Shown here: piece by piece, positions 46,132 to 59,144 of the stretch
Numbering within the stretch: the stretch's first letter is position 1
How the letters are laid out: each line of letters starts with the position of its first letter
Origin: Drosophila miranda
Lineage: Eukaryota > Arthropoda > Insecta > Diptera > Drosophilidae
NCBI RefSeq assembly: GCF_003369915.1
Contig: NC_046673.1
Coordinates: 24,729,718-24,793,717, forward strand
DNA: 64,000 nucleotides
Direction of reading: 5' to 3'
Program-made: the position numbers and the translations under genes
Notes under the pieces: generated by a model
Databases searched by the model: none
The model's input: the letters and a program-made list of their open reading frames with translations, nothing else
What the model was told of the DNA's origin: nothing

Positions 46132-49100
46132 ATGTGGAGTCCCACACACTGCAATGTAACGGGTAAGTGGGTGATCAGATCCGATCCGATCCCAACTCCG
46201 ACAGACACCCGTATTAGTCGTTGTCGTTTGTCGAGTCGTGATTTTGCCTCAATTTTTTTTAGTATGGCAAATAAATCGCATTAAAAATTAAACTCGTTTC
46301 TGTGTGCGTGTGCTTGTGTTGGTCCGCTGCTTGCATTTGTTCCTGCATGTGTGTGTATGCTTAAATATTGTCATGACGGAGAGACAACAGTTAAGTCGTT
46401 TCTGTTGTGCTCTTGCGAGGCCTTCAGTTCAGTCAGCTCTTGTACCTATTCCGACATCTTATTTGAAATTTCACTTTTTCTATCCCCCCTCTGTCTCCGG
46501 TGCTCTCTTTCTACAGTTTGCCCCATTACTTTTGGCTGTGAGAAGCCACCTCTGGCTCTGCTTTTCGTGTTTTGTTTCTATCAGTGGAGTGGAGCGAGTG
46601 CTAGTCTGATAAGATTGTGTCGGTCCGTCCGTCCGTCTATCCTTCCGCTGCTTACTCATAGCCCAGAGAGCTGCTGTCATAGGGAAGTCAATTCGCAACG
46701 AATCTCCTCTCTGCTGATCGATCATTCGGAATGGTTAATGGCTGATGGTGATTTCTCTCCCCCATTCCCCCTGTACCCACATTTGCTGATTCGCATTCTT
46801 GCGCATACACCTCTGCTGCTGCTTTCAATGCAGCCCTGCGCTGGTGCTTATGTTTTCATTGTTTTGTTTTTTCAGGGCTGAATTCCAATGAGAAATTTGT
46901 GCAAAAATATTCAAGCGCTACTCGTGACCAAAACAGAAAGAGCTGTCGCTCTCTCTCTCTCTCTCTGTGTCGCGCTTGTTCATAATTACGAAAACAAATA
47001 TCGAGTAATTAACTACAAGTAAAATTCACAGGGGTATGTGTTTCAGTTTGTTTCTGTGTTTGTATAAAGTACATACACATATGTACATATGTACATACAT
47101 ATGTACATATGTAGATAAATGGCCCAAGCAAATGATTCATAAATTGTTGCAAAAGCTTCAGGAACGTAAACTATGCAGATAGTCAGAAACAGGTAGCGCA
47201 CAATGTGAGATGAGCTTCATTTCGATAAATAAACACGCACAGTTAGCAGGTGTAGTGTGTGGGTGTGAGACATTGAAGCTGAATCAAAGTTTCACAAATA
47301 AACAGTTAGTTTGATAGAGAAAGAGAGAGATGTCAGAGCGGAAACTGTAGCTAAATATGTACTTATGTATTTATATACATACATATACATATGTATGTAG
47401 TATAACAGGGGAGAGATCGGCAATGGAGTCTTTGAGCTGCTCCCACGTCTGCCTTTCCACCTTGAACTTGTCCACCAGCTATCAGCTCTGTTCTCTGCGT
47501 CGTCTCTTTCAATCATGTCTGTCTTTTTGTCTTCTGTTGTCTCTTTTCGCCGTTTGCACAGTTCTCGTAGCGGCAGCAGCAGCAGCAGCAGAGCATTGGC
47601 GTCACACGTCGAATGGCAAACAAATCAATCTCTCTCCCCCCTTTTGCTGTTGTTGTCGTACGTTGGTTTCCTTCGTTAGGTCTTGTTTGTACTCTCTCTC
47701 TCTCTCTCCCTCTCTTTGCACACACACACACAGAGTGGGACTTATCTGTTCTCGTGTCAATATTTGCACTCGAGATGAGCGCACGCCTCGGGCTCGGGGA
47801 AACAGCTGTTTCGCAGTCTGGAGCTTTTGACGGTTTTTGAAACAGAAATCCCGTCGCTCCAAACTATTAGATCATTCGACATTCGAGTGTAAACCCTTCC
47901 CGCTCCCCACAAGGAACTTTGTCCGCCTGCTTTTGGGGGAAGTTGCGGCCCGGCCTTCTTATCGACTCTGCGCCCATGGGCGGCGGGCCTCCACCTCGAA
48001 GTTGTCTAATTGCGTGCGTTATTTTTATCCGTAAATTCTTTGCGGTCACTCACTTGGCCACAAGCACGCACACACACCTGAATTTTTCCCGAGGATATTG
48101 TGCAATGCGGCGGGCAGCCAAGCAAACCCAAGTGAACACATTTCCGTTATTAATTTCGATTTTGTTCGGATTTGTTTTGCCACGTTTCTGGTTGCATGGA
48201 GCACCATCTCGTCCATCCGTATTGAGAAAACGATAAATGCAGGAATGCGTTGTTGTTCTTGTTTATGTGTTGGTGTTGGTGGGGTGGATCGATAAGGAAA
48301 TTGTTCTGATAAAGACCCTCTTGAAGAGGGAGAGAGAGAGAGAGAGAGTGCACTTTGGTCACGTAAGAGGGGAGATAGCGTCCTTAGATTGCTCTGATTT
48401 ATATGCCCATCGCTTCCTCTGTGGCTTCCCGCTCCCTCCGTTCCCTCCGTTCTCTCCGTTCCCTCCGTGCCACTTCTTTCCGTTTCTACCACCACCACCC
48501 TGCTTTGTGGACCGTTTTAATGTTGCTCTCGCGATGCACTTGTGCGAAACAGTTACGTTTCATTGCCCGACCCATTTACTCGTGCCATTCGCCCAGGGGA
48601 GAAGAAGGATAGACTGTGTGAGAGAGAGGGAGATAGACAGAGAACAGATGGAGGGGAAAAACAGGTCTGGGTTCGCATCTCCGACTCTGCCTCTGACTCT
48701 ACGATTGCGGGTCTCCAATTGATTATTTTCCAGTTTGCGTTGACTTGTAGCTTGTGGAGCTGCTGGCCACATTCCTTGGGGCCAATTGCTGCCGCCAGCT
48801 GCCTGCCTGGGCAACGGCACCAGCACCAGCACCGCCGGTAGCCATCTCCCAGCTCTCACCTCTGCCTGCTGTTCCCCTCATGCATATGCATTCTGCCACT
48901 GGCTCCGCCACTGCGATTGGGATGGGAGCAGACGACTCAAGATACTTTTGCCTCTTTGCATTTATATTTAAAGCATGCAATGATCCCCAATACCCCAACC
49001 CTCCACCCTCCACCCTCCATCGTGTTCATGTCTTTCATTTGGGGAGGGAAAAACTATGTTTACAATTTCAAAATTGCGCCTTGTCTTCGCTTCGGCCAAC

Positions 49101-51311
49101 AACAACAACAACGGCAACGAAAACCGCACAACCACTGAAAAATGCAGCAAACGAAAGAAATTGTTTTTGCATAAAAATAATAATAATACTAATGCACGAG
49201 TAAATAGCGAGAATGAAATGCGAGCCTCATTGGGGGTGGGGGGGAAATACCCCCCGAAAAGCCGTTCCCATAGCTAGATCCATGGTGCATGATTGATATG
49301 TTATATTGGAATCGTCTCTGTGTGGTAAAATCTTTCCGTTTTTCCGCTGCAGACATTTTCAGAGAATCGTCATACCACTTTTCAGGGAATCGGGCGGGGG
49401 AATTATTCGGTATACATTAAACTTTGATTTTATTCGAATTTTCGCACGATTTCGACCATTTTTTGTTGCTGTTTTGCTGTTGATGTTGCTGTTGCTGTTG
49501 CAGTTGCAACATTGAATGGCATTCGCTTAATTATTGGTGGAAATGCTGCAGTGTTTTTGTATCGGACTGTGCGGATTAGGCCACAGTTCGACGATCCCTG
49601 TGGAAAGAGCTGGCACTTGCATGACTCTCTTGGCCTGGCCGACCAACGTGTTCCGTCGATCTGAGGGGCGACCCAGGGCAGGGCACGGCAGGGCAGGGCA
49701 ACCCCAGAGACGAGCAGAGCAGTGCATAGCAGAGTTCTGGCTTCAAAGTCGAATGGAAAATTGATCCTAGTCTTGCCGAAGAGAGGGTCTGTCAAGTGCG
49801 GAATGAAGTTGCCTCATTAGCATGCGTGTGGATGCCTCCGAGGAGCATTGGCCTCCGGCGGCAGCACAGCACACTGTTGCCGTCGTCTGCTTTGTGTCTT
49901 TCTCTGGCATGCTGGCATGCTGCCACGCCCCCACACACATACACGCGTACAAAAAGAGGTAGCCCGAAAGCAGAAAAAGTGGAACATGAAAAGAGTCTCT
50001 CGGAAAGTGCGTGCTGGGAATTCTACATTTATAATGGGGCAAGGCAGGGAATGGGGGATGGAGAGATGGTTGGTTAAAGTTCTCTCCTCTCCTCCATTGT
50101 CCGCTCCCTATATAGCCATTTAGACTGATCCGATCGGTGCCCTATATTTGTACGTGTGTATCTGCGAAAGAGAGGGAAACTACAGATCATGAAAAATTTG
50201 GTTTCCTCATGGAGGAAAAATATTATCGCCATGACTCAGAGATGGCATGATTTGTGTTCGGAGATGAAGAAAACCGTTTTCCCATACCTTTGGATATTTT
50301 CTCTTTGGGGAAAATGAGTGGAGAATTGTGGTTACCTGCGGGTGAATTTGTTGCGGGGAATTACGGCTGTGGTAGCCCCAGATGCAGAAGCAGGGGAGAG
50401 GCAATCAAATGGAGAGCAAACGGCAGACCAGAGCTGAGCAGAGACTGAGAATGATTTCATTGAAATTAATTAACCCAACAGTTGACCTCTACTCACACAT
50501 AAACACACAAACAAGCAAAAGCTACAAAGGTTAACAAAATGCGACGACAATGGGCCCACGACGACAAAATTGAGGTGCAGCCGACATCTACCTATCTATT
50601 GTTTCTATCTATTTATCAAACAATAGTCGTCATCGACAGGAAAACGGAACGAAACCTAGCTTATACATAGATCTTATGTATATGTTAGTTCTTATCCATA
50701 CGATACGATGATCGAGATATGTATTTTTGTATATTCAAACTTCCCGGGGGGACAAACGGAACACTTGAGCACTCCACTCCACTGGTCGCTGTCAATTTCT
50801 CTTTTTGCTGAGCCGCCGTTATTTGTGGAGTTTTCGGTGTGAAATTTGGGCCACAAGAGCAACAAGAAAGAACGATGAGTGAGTCACCTTCCTCGATAGA
50901 TATCGCTGTAGTGGTGCGGGGCTCCATGGGAATGAGTAATCGATGATTCCTGACCCCTGCACAAGAACAAGAGATAACACTGGAGGGGTTTGGACTGGGA
51001 CTGGGACTGGGACTGGGACTCGTGTTGTCTTGTATTTCTATGTTTTGCTAGATAATTGCAATTGGATCAAATTGTATTTTTAATACTCGTAAAACCTTTT
51101 GTTTCCGAGTAGGTAATGGCTGAGGAATGGAATACGAGTGCTTATTTCCGGGAGATACTTATTCGGGGGGAAGGAGGATCCTCCAAAATGGAAAGCAATT
51201 CGATTCGACCTTCTCGTATGAAAGCGCTCTCGTTCCCCCTCCCCCACCCGAGTGTCTCATCAGTGTGTGTGTGTGTGTGTGAGTGTGGGAGCACCTACGT
51301 TCGTGGATGAC

Positions 51312-51343
<32 letters not shown>

Positions 51344-54300
51344 TCCCTCTATTTGCTCTCGGACCAAACAAACTCTCAATTACGAAACCCCCTCCCCGTC
51401 CCTTCCCCTCGCCACTGCCTCTCGCGAATTGAATTGAGGAATGAATGAGTGCAAAAAGTGGTTGGGCTTCTGTTTTGGCAGTACTTTTATCGCGTCTCTC
51501 TATCAGATCGAAGCATTCACAAAGCTCTGGGCTTCGCAGCTCGCGGCGGCCCACATTGCTCCGCACCAGGCCGGGTCCCCGTGGCGCGACGAAAAGCGAA
51601 AACTAAATGCTAAATGCGCAGCAATGCCCCCACGTCTCGGCACAGTGGGCCGGCATTAATCAGTTGGTTTGATCAGCTCAGCGCATACATTCGACAATGA
51701 TTCGAGGAGAGTGTCCGACCGCTGAACAGCACTCTTGACCCACTGTGCGGCGGCTGAGAGAGGTTGCCAGAAAAGCGGACCAACTTAACGGTGGATCGCG
51801 CCTCGCCCCTCCCTCAGCCCGTTCCATCTTCTGCCGTTTCTTTTTTGGCGCTGTTTACCATGTTTATTTCATTACCTTTTGCCATTTGCCATTTAGCATT
51901 TGGCATTTCTATTTTCGGGGTGGGGGGACGACGCGACGCCTTTCCATATTCACATACATATGTACATATGTAGGCATGCACTCATTTGTGTGTGTAAATA
52001 TGTACGTCTGCTGCTCATATAAGAGTCCATCGATCTCTGGATTTGCATGTCTCTCGCGCTGATGAGCCACCGCTCTCGAAATGGCGGAAAATTGCAGCCG
52101 CCACCGCCGACGCCGCCCGGCGGGTTATTGACAGCCATTGAAAGCCCATCCATCCATCCATCCATCCATCCATCCATCCATCCATCCATCCATCCATCCA
52201 TCCATCCATCCATCCATCCATCCATCTTCTTGTCTATTACAGTTCACTCCGGTTACCGTTGGTCGGCGAAGGCAGTGGGAGGGAGAAAGAGCAAAAGAAA
52301 GATTCAAGATGAGCATGGGGCCGGGGCCGGGGCCGATTATTGCTGTCGATCGATAGTCTCTGCGAGTTGTTAGGGGGAGGGGGAGTTGCGGAGTAGCTGT
52401 AATGGGAGCGGGCATGGTGGATTATCTATGGCGCCTAGACTTCTTGTCTGTTCCGGATCGTCTTTAACCTCAATTACGAAGACGAAGCTAAACAACAAAA
52501 AAAGAGTGAAGAGGAGACAGAAAACTTCCCAAATTGGCTTAAGTTATTCCCGCGACGCGAATTTGCTGGCCAAAGCAAAATGTCTGCTAACGGGCGGCAG
52601 ATGGAAGGAAAAACTGTTAATGCGATAATAATTATGAGGCGGCGTACCCCCCACCCTTCGGGCCCCACACAGTCTCAAGAGGAGATGCAGGTGGGGCCTG
52701 CCCCTGCCCCTACCCCTGCCCGAGCCGCCAAGTGTCGCTCCCCAAAATCCTAACGGAAATTGGAAAAATATTAAGAAATCTGCCATCTGCCATGTGATGC
52801 TACTCTTCTAGTTTACATGCCACACATGCTTACATATGTATGTACATATGTATGTATGTATGTACATGCATGTATTTTACAGCGACATATTCGTGTCTGC
52901 TCATGCACACGGAGGTAAACTCCGCCGCAAACGCTTTTCACTTTGCCGCTTTTGCCCCGTAATTGTTTTTGTTGTTATGAAACTTTGGCGCAATTTCTCC
53001 GGATAGACGGAGAGAGGGGGGGAGCGACATCGGATTGCGCAAAAGCATGATTATGCTCCGTAATTGAGTAATCGAATAATCGTGGGACTCCTCCTCCTCC
53101 TCCTCCTCCTCCTCCTCCTCCAGCCATGGGGAGCCTTTAAAAAGTTCCGCATCTGGAGTTCATTCCATTCTCGCCATTCCCGCCACCGCACAAGCCTAAA
53201 AATAGACTCGTTCTGGCCCTTTCTGGCCTGGCCTGGCCTGGCCCGAACCTGTGTGGCTGTCTGAAAGTCTGTTCTGGCAATGACTTAATTTTTTGTCGCC
53301 CTGCCATCTGGCTGTCGTCTGCCCTCTGGCGTCTTCGTTTTCAATTTAATTTCCATTTCCGGCAACTGTGCAGAGAGCAGAACACACACACAGCGGAGGC
53401 TCGCAATTGGATCCAGAGTCAGAGCCAGTGCCAGTGCCAGTGGCACAACCAGCGCGAGGTCTCTGCCGAAATGATGGCAAAAATCTAAGCCAGCGTTTTT
53501 CGCAGCGCCCGCTCGAGTGATTCACTCCCCGAAATAGCACTGGAAATGGAAATGAGACCCGAAAGCAAACTTAAAGTTTCACTCGAGCGCCTCGTGACCT
53601 CGAGATTCGGCATCCGGCAGCGGGGCAGAGGCTGAGATATGAAAGCCACGCAACCGCACGGCCACCGCACAAAATTTGGGACCAACTCCCACTCGACGCC
53701 CCACTTCCATTGGCATTCGCATTCGCATTCCAAGGTTTCAATCCCAGCATTGTTTTCCACCCAGCGACGATTCCTCCAGTTACATTTATGCATATATCTC
53801 TTTCTCTCTCTCTGCACGAGATGCCATTCCATTCCATCCCATCCCAAATCCATAATCCAGTTGATTCCGATTCAGATCTAATCCCCTTTCTCCCCTTTCG
53901 TTACAGTGCAGCGAGCGAGGGGTCTGCTCACCAAGGGGAAGAATGGCACCAACAACTGCTTCGTCACAATCGCCTTGGGTAAGGAGAAGTACCAGACGTC
54001 GGTCAAGGACAAGTCGGAGACGAATGTCAACTGGAACGAGGAGTGCGAGCTGTAAGTGGGATGACATCCCTATCCAGATCCAGATCCAGATTCCTATTTA
54101 TGCTTTATACTTTATCTTGTCTTCTCTTTGTTTTCAATAGAAAAATCCCCGATCAGGGCAATCGGGCAGAGCTGACGCTCACTTGCTTGCACCGCAATAA
54201 CCTGGGCATCGACGAGTTCCTGGGGCAGGCGACACTTCCCCTCAACGAGATGGACGTGTACGACAGGCCGCGCTCCAAGTGGTTCAAGCTGGAGAGCAAG

Positions 54301-56866
54301 CCGGGCAAGGAGAAGAAGAACAAGGAGCGCGGGGAGCTCGAGGTGCGCATCGGGTTCGTGGTCAAGTCCGGCTCCCTGACAGACCTCAGCAAGAAGGATA
54401 AGCACAAGTCTTCCATCGGGCAGCTGGCCAGCTCCGTGGGCGGCAGCCTCCTCTCCATCGGCAACGGGGAGAAGCGGAAGAGCATCAAGAAGCTGGCGGG
54501 GTCGCTCAGCTCCAAGTTGCATCTGCGCAGCAAGAAGAAGCACCCGGACGCCGGCGGCGACGACAACAGCTCCTTCAGCGGCTCCTTCGCCAGCATAGGC
54601 ACCCCGAACAGCTCCACCGGCGGCCAGGGGGGCAGTGGCCGCCGCCGAGGCCAGCGTGCGGGCGAGGCCGATCCCGGCGTTATCAGCGAGGACGAGGACG
54701 AGTTTGTGTTCGATAATCTGTCGCACAAGAGCTCCGGCAGCTCCCTGAACATCCAGCGGTCTGGCCTCCAGCCGCCACCCACCACCATGGGGGGAGGAGC
54801 GCCTAACTTTGCACCACGAAACCCCTCGCCCCTGCTGAGCAATGGCAATGGACTGGGCAATGGTCTGGCAATCGGGAACGGCGTGGGAAAGGTCCATCAT
54901 GGAGGTAAGCCCAACAGAAAGCCAGAGACGCTCGATGAAGATCCGCCCATCGATTCGGAGATGGAACAGCTTGAGCTCGATTTCAGTGTCCGCGCTCGCA
55001 CCCTACCGCCTCCCTCGAAGCCGCCGCGCATCCCCCAGCTCCAGCTGGAGGAGGGGAAGGACGAGCAGTACCAGCAGGAGGCTGTAAAGGAAAAGGAGCA
55101 GCAGCAGCAGCAGAATCAGAAGGAGACGAAGATGGGAAGAGAAAATGAGATGCAGAAGCAGAAGGATAAGGATAAAGAGACGACGGAGAACGACAAGGAT
55201 GAGTGGGCCACGAAACTGTACGGTGGCCTGGAGATCGGGACCAGTGATTCCCTCAAGCGCCGCAGCTGGGAGTCGCGTGTTCCGCTCCCTGCCAGCGTGG
55301 ATGAGACACCGCCACCGCTCCCTCCTCCATCGATGTCCTCGTCCAGCTCCTCGGACAGCGATGCCGACGAGGAGGAGCCACTGCCCAAGCCCAAGCCCAA
55401 GCCGAAGACAACCAAGGCAGCTGCTCCCCCAGTTCCGGTTTCGGTTCGGGCTCCAACTTCTGTCCCAGCCTCAGTCGCAGTCGCAGTCGCAGTCCCAGTA
55501 CCATCTGTGTCCACTGTGACCTCCTCCTCGCTCTTCTCCCCAGACGTGGAGCAGCGCAACTTTGACGAATTCAACGCGAGCTTTGCAAAGTTCGAGCAGC
55601 GAAATAGCACAGCCATCTTTGCGGATGAGCCAGAGCTGGAGGATCTGGATGTGGATGTGGAGGTGGTGAAGCCTAGCCCCACCCCCACGACCCGCCCGAA
55701 GCCGCAGCCTCGTTCCCTGGTGGATCTCAAGGCGGAGGCGGAGAGGGCAGAGAGAGCAGAAGAGGAAGCGCGTCAGCAGCGCGCCGAGGAAGACGCCCGC
55801 CTGGAGGCAGAGCTGCGGCTGAATGAGCAGCGGCTGCGCGTGGAGGAGGCGGCCCTCAGGCAGGAGCTGGAGGATGAGCAGCGCCAGAAGGAGCTGCTGG
55901 AGGAGCAGCGGCGGCGCGAGGCCAAGCGGTGGGAGGAGGACCAGAGGCTGCTCAGCTTTGCCAAGCGATCCACGTCTATAGAGGATGCGGAGCAGCCGCA
56001 CCAACAGCGGCACATTCAGATGGCGGAGGAGCAGTATGGCGAGCCAGAGCCAGAGGCAGAGGCAGAACTAGAACTAGAACTCGAGCCAGAGCACAATTTC
56101 CTAACGCCCGAACAGTCACCCAAGGAGTTTCAAACAAACGGCGGCGGCACTGGCAACGGCAGGGAAAAGCGTCTGGGAAAGTTCAAATACGGCAATAAGC
56201 GAGGTGAGCTGTTGTACCCCGAACCGAACAGATCCGAACCGATCCAAACCGATCCAAAGCAATCCAAGAACAAGACAATCCGTTCCTCTGTTCAAGTGTT
56301 CCTCTCAATCTACGGCGGACAGGCGGGCAGGGAGTGCGATAGGGTGCAGTGCGACAAGCAAACGCTGGCGGATCCCGAAATCCAAAATCCAAAATGAAAC
56401 CGAAACCGAACCAAGCTATTTCCAGTCAACGCTCTTGTCATTGTCGCGCGTCATTCTCCTCTGAAGCGTCATTTCCCCTTATCTTCCGATCATCCCATCA
56501 TCCTTTATATCCTTCCTCCTCCGTCCTCTTTGTCCTGCTATCATCCTTGTTTTCTGTTGTTTCTGTTTTGTTCTTGCATCCGCCAGTGATTTTGCATTGG
56601 AGCTTATGGCTCCGAGCACCCAAAACTCCCCCACTCATCCGCGTGTCCTGCCCCGAGAAACTAACAAACTAACACTCCCTTTTTATCTCTCTCTCTCCCT
56701 CTCCGACACAGAAAAATATAGCAACGACAATGGGAGCAACTCGCCGAGTCCCAAGTCCTCAGAGCGAATCATCATCGGCCACGAGAAGTCCGGGGGATCG
56801 CACGCGGAACGCCGTTCGGAGATCTCGGCACAGCTGGCGAAGAAGTACGAGGGAAAGTCGCGGGAG

Positions 56867-56897
<31 letters not shown>

Positions 56898-57596
56898 TTG
56901 GACTCTGCAATCTCTAATCTCCGATCCGATCTGATCTGTTTCGCAGGAGCTGATGTTGATTGCCAATGGCATGGAGAACGAAGCTCTGCTGCAGCGGCAG
57001 CGCGTCAAGGAACTGGAGGATTATCTGGACAATCTGCTGCTGCGAGTGATGGAGACGCACCCGAAGATCCTGCAGAACCCCTACTCGCGCACCACCTCAG
57101 CCAAAAGGTTCGTCGTCCCTGCCTGTGGCCTTGCCAAAGCCCGCTCCTGTACACTGCATTCATTCTCCTTAAAGGGCATCCGCCTGCCTTCTCTTCCTTG
57201 GAGGTAAAAGGAGTGCAGGACGATGCTACAGATCGAAATTTATACATTTTTTTTTATTTCAAATTGATTTTGTTTCCAAGTTGGTTTCCCTTTGTACCAA
57301 AAAAAAAAAAATGGAAAAAAGAACAATCCTCCCACGGGGACCTAAAGATCTCCCGGATCTTTCACTTGCTCTTTTTCTTGTTTGTGTCTAAGCCAACCAC
57401 CCACCTACCCACCCACTCGTAAACCCACCTTTCACCTTCCACTAGTCACTATCCACACACACACACAAACACACACGTGAATGTTCTGTTCCGTTCGTTA
57501 CTTCTGTTTTTTTAACCGAATGCATTTTTGTGATTTCTCTCCTCTTTTATATTTAGTTATAAAAACTACATCAATATGAATGACTTTCTAAAGTAA
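46132..57596 (+). CDS. Rip11: Rip11: class I Rab11-family interacting protein (C2 domain, Rab11-binding domain)
   Basis: Exons 46132-46162, 53907-54051, 54141-56203, 56712-56866, 56947-57107 and 57557-57596 (2595 nt, 864 residues; all phases close). The tiny first exon encodes [10 protein letters not shown] and is separated by a 7.7 kb intron. The C2 domain spans about residues 8-125 ([39 protein letters not shown]). A long low-complexity middle follows: basic [16 protein letters not shown], proline-rich, then a charged coiled coil [20 protein letters not shown]. The C-terminal Rab11/FIP-binding domain (about residues 799-851, [20 protein letters not shown] then [11 protein letters not shown]) forms the two-stranded coiled coil that grips Rab11-GTP. 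In flies Rip11 is known to work with Rab11 and MyoV in apical vesicle delivery. The final exon ([12 protein letters not shown]) is the least certain part. The third-exon frame continues 194 bp into the intron, but the GTGAGC donor and homology end it at 56203. Confidence 0.94.
52146..52226. repeat. (CCAT)20 tetranucleotide microsatellite
   Basis: 81 bp of perfect CCAT, the longest simple repeat in the window, in Rip11 intron 1. Confidence 0.98.
53088..53121. repeat. (CTC)11 microsatellite
   Basis: Eleven perfect units in Rip11 intron 1. Confidence 0.95.
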
Positions 57597-58820
57597 GTGG
57601 CCGACGCCGCCGTGCATGTTGCAAAGTTGCATTTAAGTAGCACTTAACCACCACGACCCCAAAAAACAACAACAACTACACCACAACCAGAACCACCAAA
57701 TGACCCCAACAAAACAAAAAAGTAACCACCACAATGCGCGACACAAAGAAGAAAGCAGACAACCAGAAGTCCCGGCAGTACACCCAGAAGGAACCAAAAA
57801 GATGGAGCCTCAGCCTCCACTGATGTCCAGTCGAGGATGAAGTAAGCGTCCTGTCTGTCGCCCAAGTGTTTGTTGCACATTATCCATACCAAGGGGGCCA
57901 CGATCCCCACGCCATCTCTCAGTCTCTCTTGTCTCTCTGTCTAACATCTCGCATCTCTGTTTGTGGCTCTCCTCTCTCTTTCGCTTAACTGTTGTTGGTG
58001 GTCTTCTGATGGTTTCCTTCTCCTTCTCTTGTTCGTACTGTTCGTAGCATTCATCGGTTCTGATTTTATCCGAACATCTGTGATATTAATCCCCGAATTT
58101 GGTTCTGTCTTGCAGTGGTTGAGAGTGTCGTCGCAGCAGATACAGCAGATTCCAGTAGCCGCGTGGCGGGTCCGTGGATAAGTTGCAGTTGCAGTTGCAG
58201 TGGCGATTGCATATTAAATGTAAATCAATGAAACACCAAGTTGCCTTTGTCGCCAAACAGCGAAATTCAAGTGCTTTCTTACACTAATTTAAGTACTCCT
58301 CGTATCTGAGAAAAAGAAAAACTAAATTTTACACGTAATCACATAGATTTTAAGCAGGAAAAGAGGGACACAAGGGGGAGGCGATGTATTTTTAAAACTG
58401 ATAATTGAATTGATTCCCCTCGTACTCCGAACATAAACTATAAACCATAAACTAAATTAAATTATTTGTACCATATACCATATACCGATGTAACGATCGC
58501 TAGAGACGGCAATTTTTGATTTGTTTTACCCCAAATTGGATTGTTTGTCCCCATCGATTGATCGATTGATTGAAATTATCCCAAAAGTATTTGTTTTTTT
58601 TGTCTGTCTGTTCTTATTTTTGTTTCTTCCTTTTATACATATGTATGTCAAATTTTGTAAGCGGAAGCGGCGCTACCCTTTTTTAGTGAAGTAAGCCCTA
58701 AATTATTTATGTTTTAGCGATTAAGTGAAAAGAGAAAGAGGAGTCGCTGCAGTTGAAATATATTGATACATAAAATGATTTTACCTATTGATATATACAC
58801 CCCCCAAACCAGAATAAAAA
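57108..58820 (+). other. 3' region of Rip11: last intron, alternative-end candidates and 3' UTR
   Basis: 57108-57556 is the last intron in the preferred model; its donor GTTCGT is weak, and a better GTAAAA donor at 57207 is in the same phase. After TAA 57594-57596 comes a GTAAGT donor-like site (57593). A further acceptor-like TCTTGCAG lies at about 58108-58115 with an open stretch behind it. The UTR then runs AT-rich to AATAAA at 58813-58818. Confidence 0.55.
58813..58818 (+). terminator. Candidate poly(A) signal of Rip11
   Basis: AATAAA in an AT-rich end of the 3' UTR, 1.2 kb after the stop. Confidence 0.5.
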
Positions 58821-59144
58821 CATTTTTAATATTAATATACAATCACCAAACTCATTCATTCTTACCTGATCTTGCTGCGGAAAGTTGGGTATTATCATGA
58901 TACCTTTACCATATTTTGCATTCCTTTTCCCTTCTGGAATCGTCCGAATCTTTAAAGTTTAAATAATTATCGTTCTGGCGCCCTCAGACGATAGTTAGGG
59001 TTGCATTCGGGATCATCAGCCGTAATATAATCGATAAACGCCGGCATACAACGCTGTTGTTTTTGCACATCCACTAAATGGGCGCGATTTTTCCATTCCT
59101 GCTTGTTTTGTTGTTTAATTAAATTGCTTTAACTTGCTGTAAAT
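58821..59144. promoter_or_regulatory. Intergenic space and promoter of the valois-like gene
   Basis: 324 bp with a DRE-like AATCGATAA at about 59029. No TATA box is evident. Nothing else identified. Confidence 0.45.

Larger units (their letters stand above)
46163..53906 (+). other. First intron of Rip11 (7.7 kb)
   Basis: No supported gene inside. Content: CT run 46949-46966, ACATATGT palindromic tract 47068-47112, CT tract 47690-47712, TTCCCTCCG repeat 48425-48470, GGGACT 50990-51020, CAGC 51312-51335, (CCAT)20 at 52146-52226, ATGT tract 52829-52865 and (CTC)11 at 53088-53121. A long first intron next to a tiny first coding exon is a usual place for enhancers or alternative promoters; none can be proven here. 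Confidence 0.75.

Noticed and set aside
56204-56397. Extension of the Rip11 third exon to the next stop
   Set aside because: It reads through a GTGAGC donor into repeated GATCC/GAACC sequence. Splicing at 56203 to 56712 restores NKREKYSND and the downstream coiled coil.
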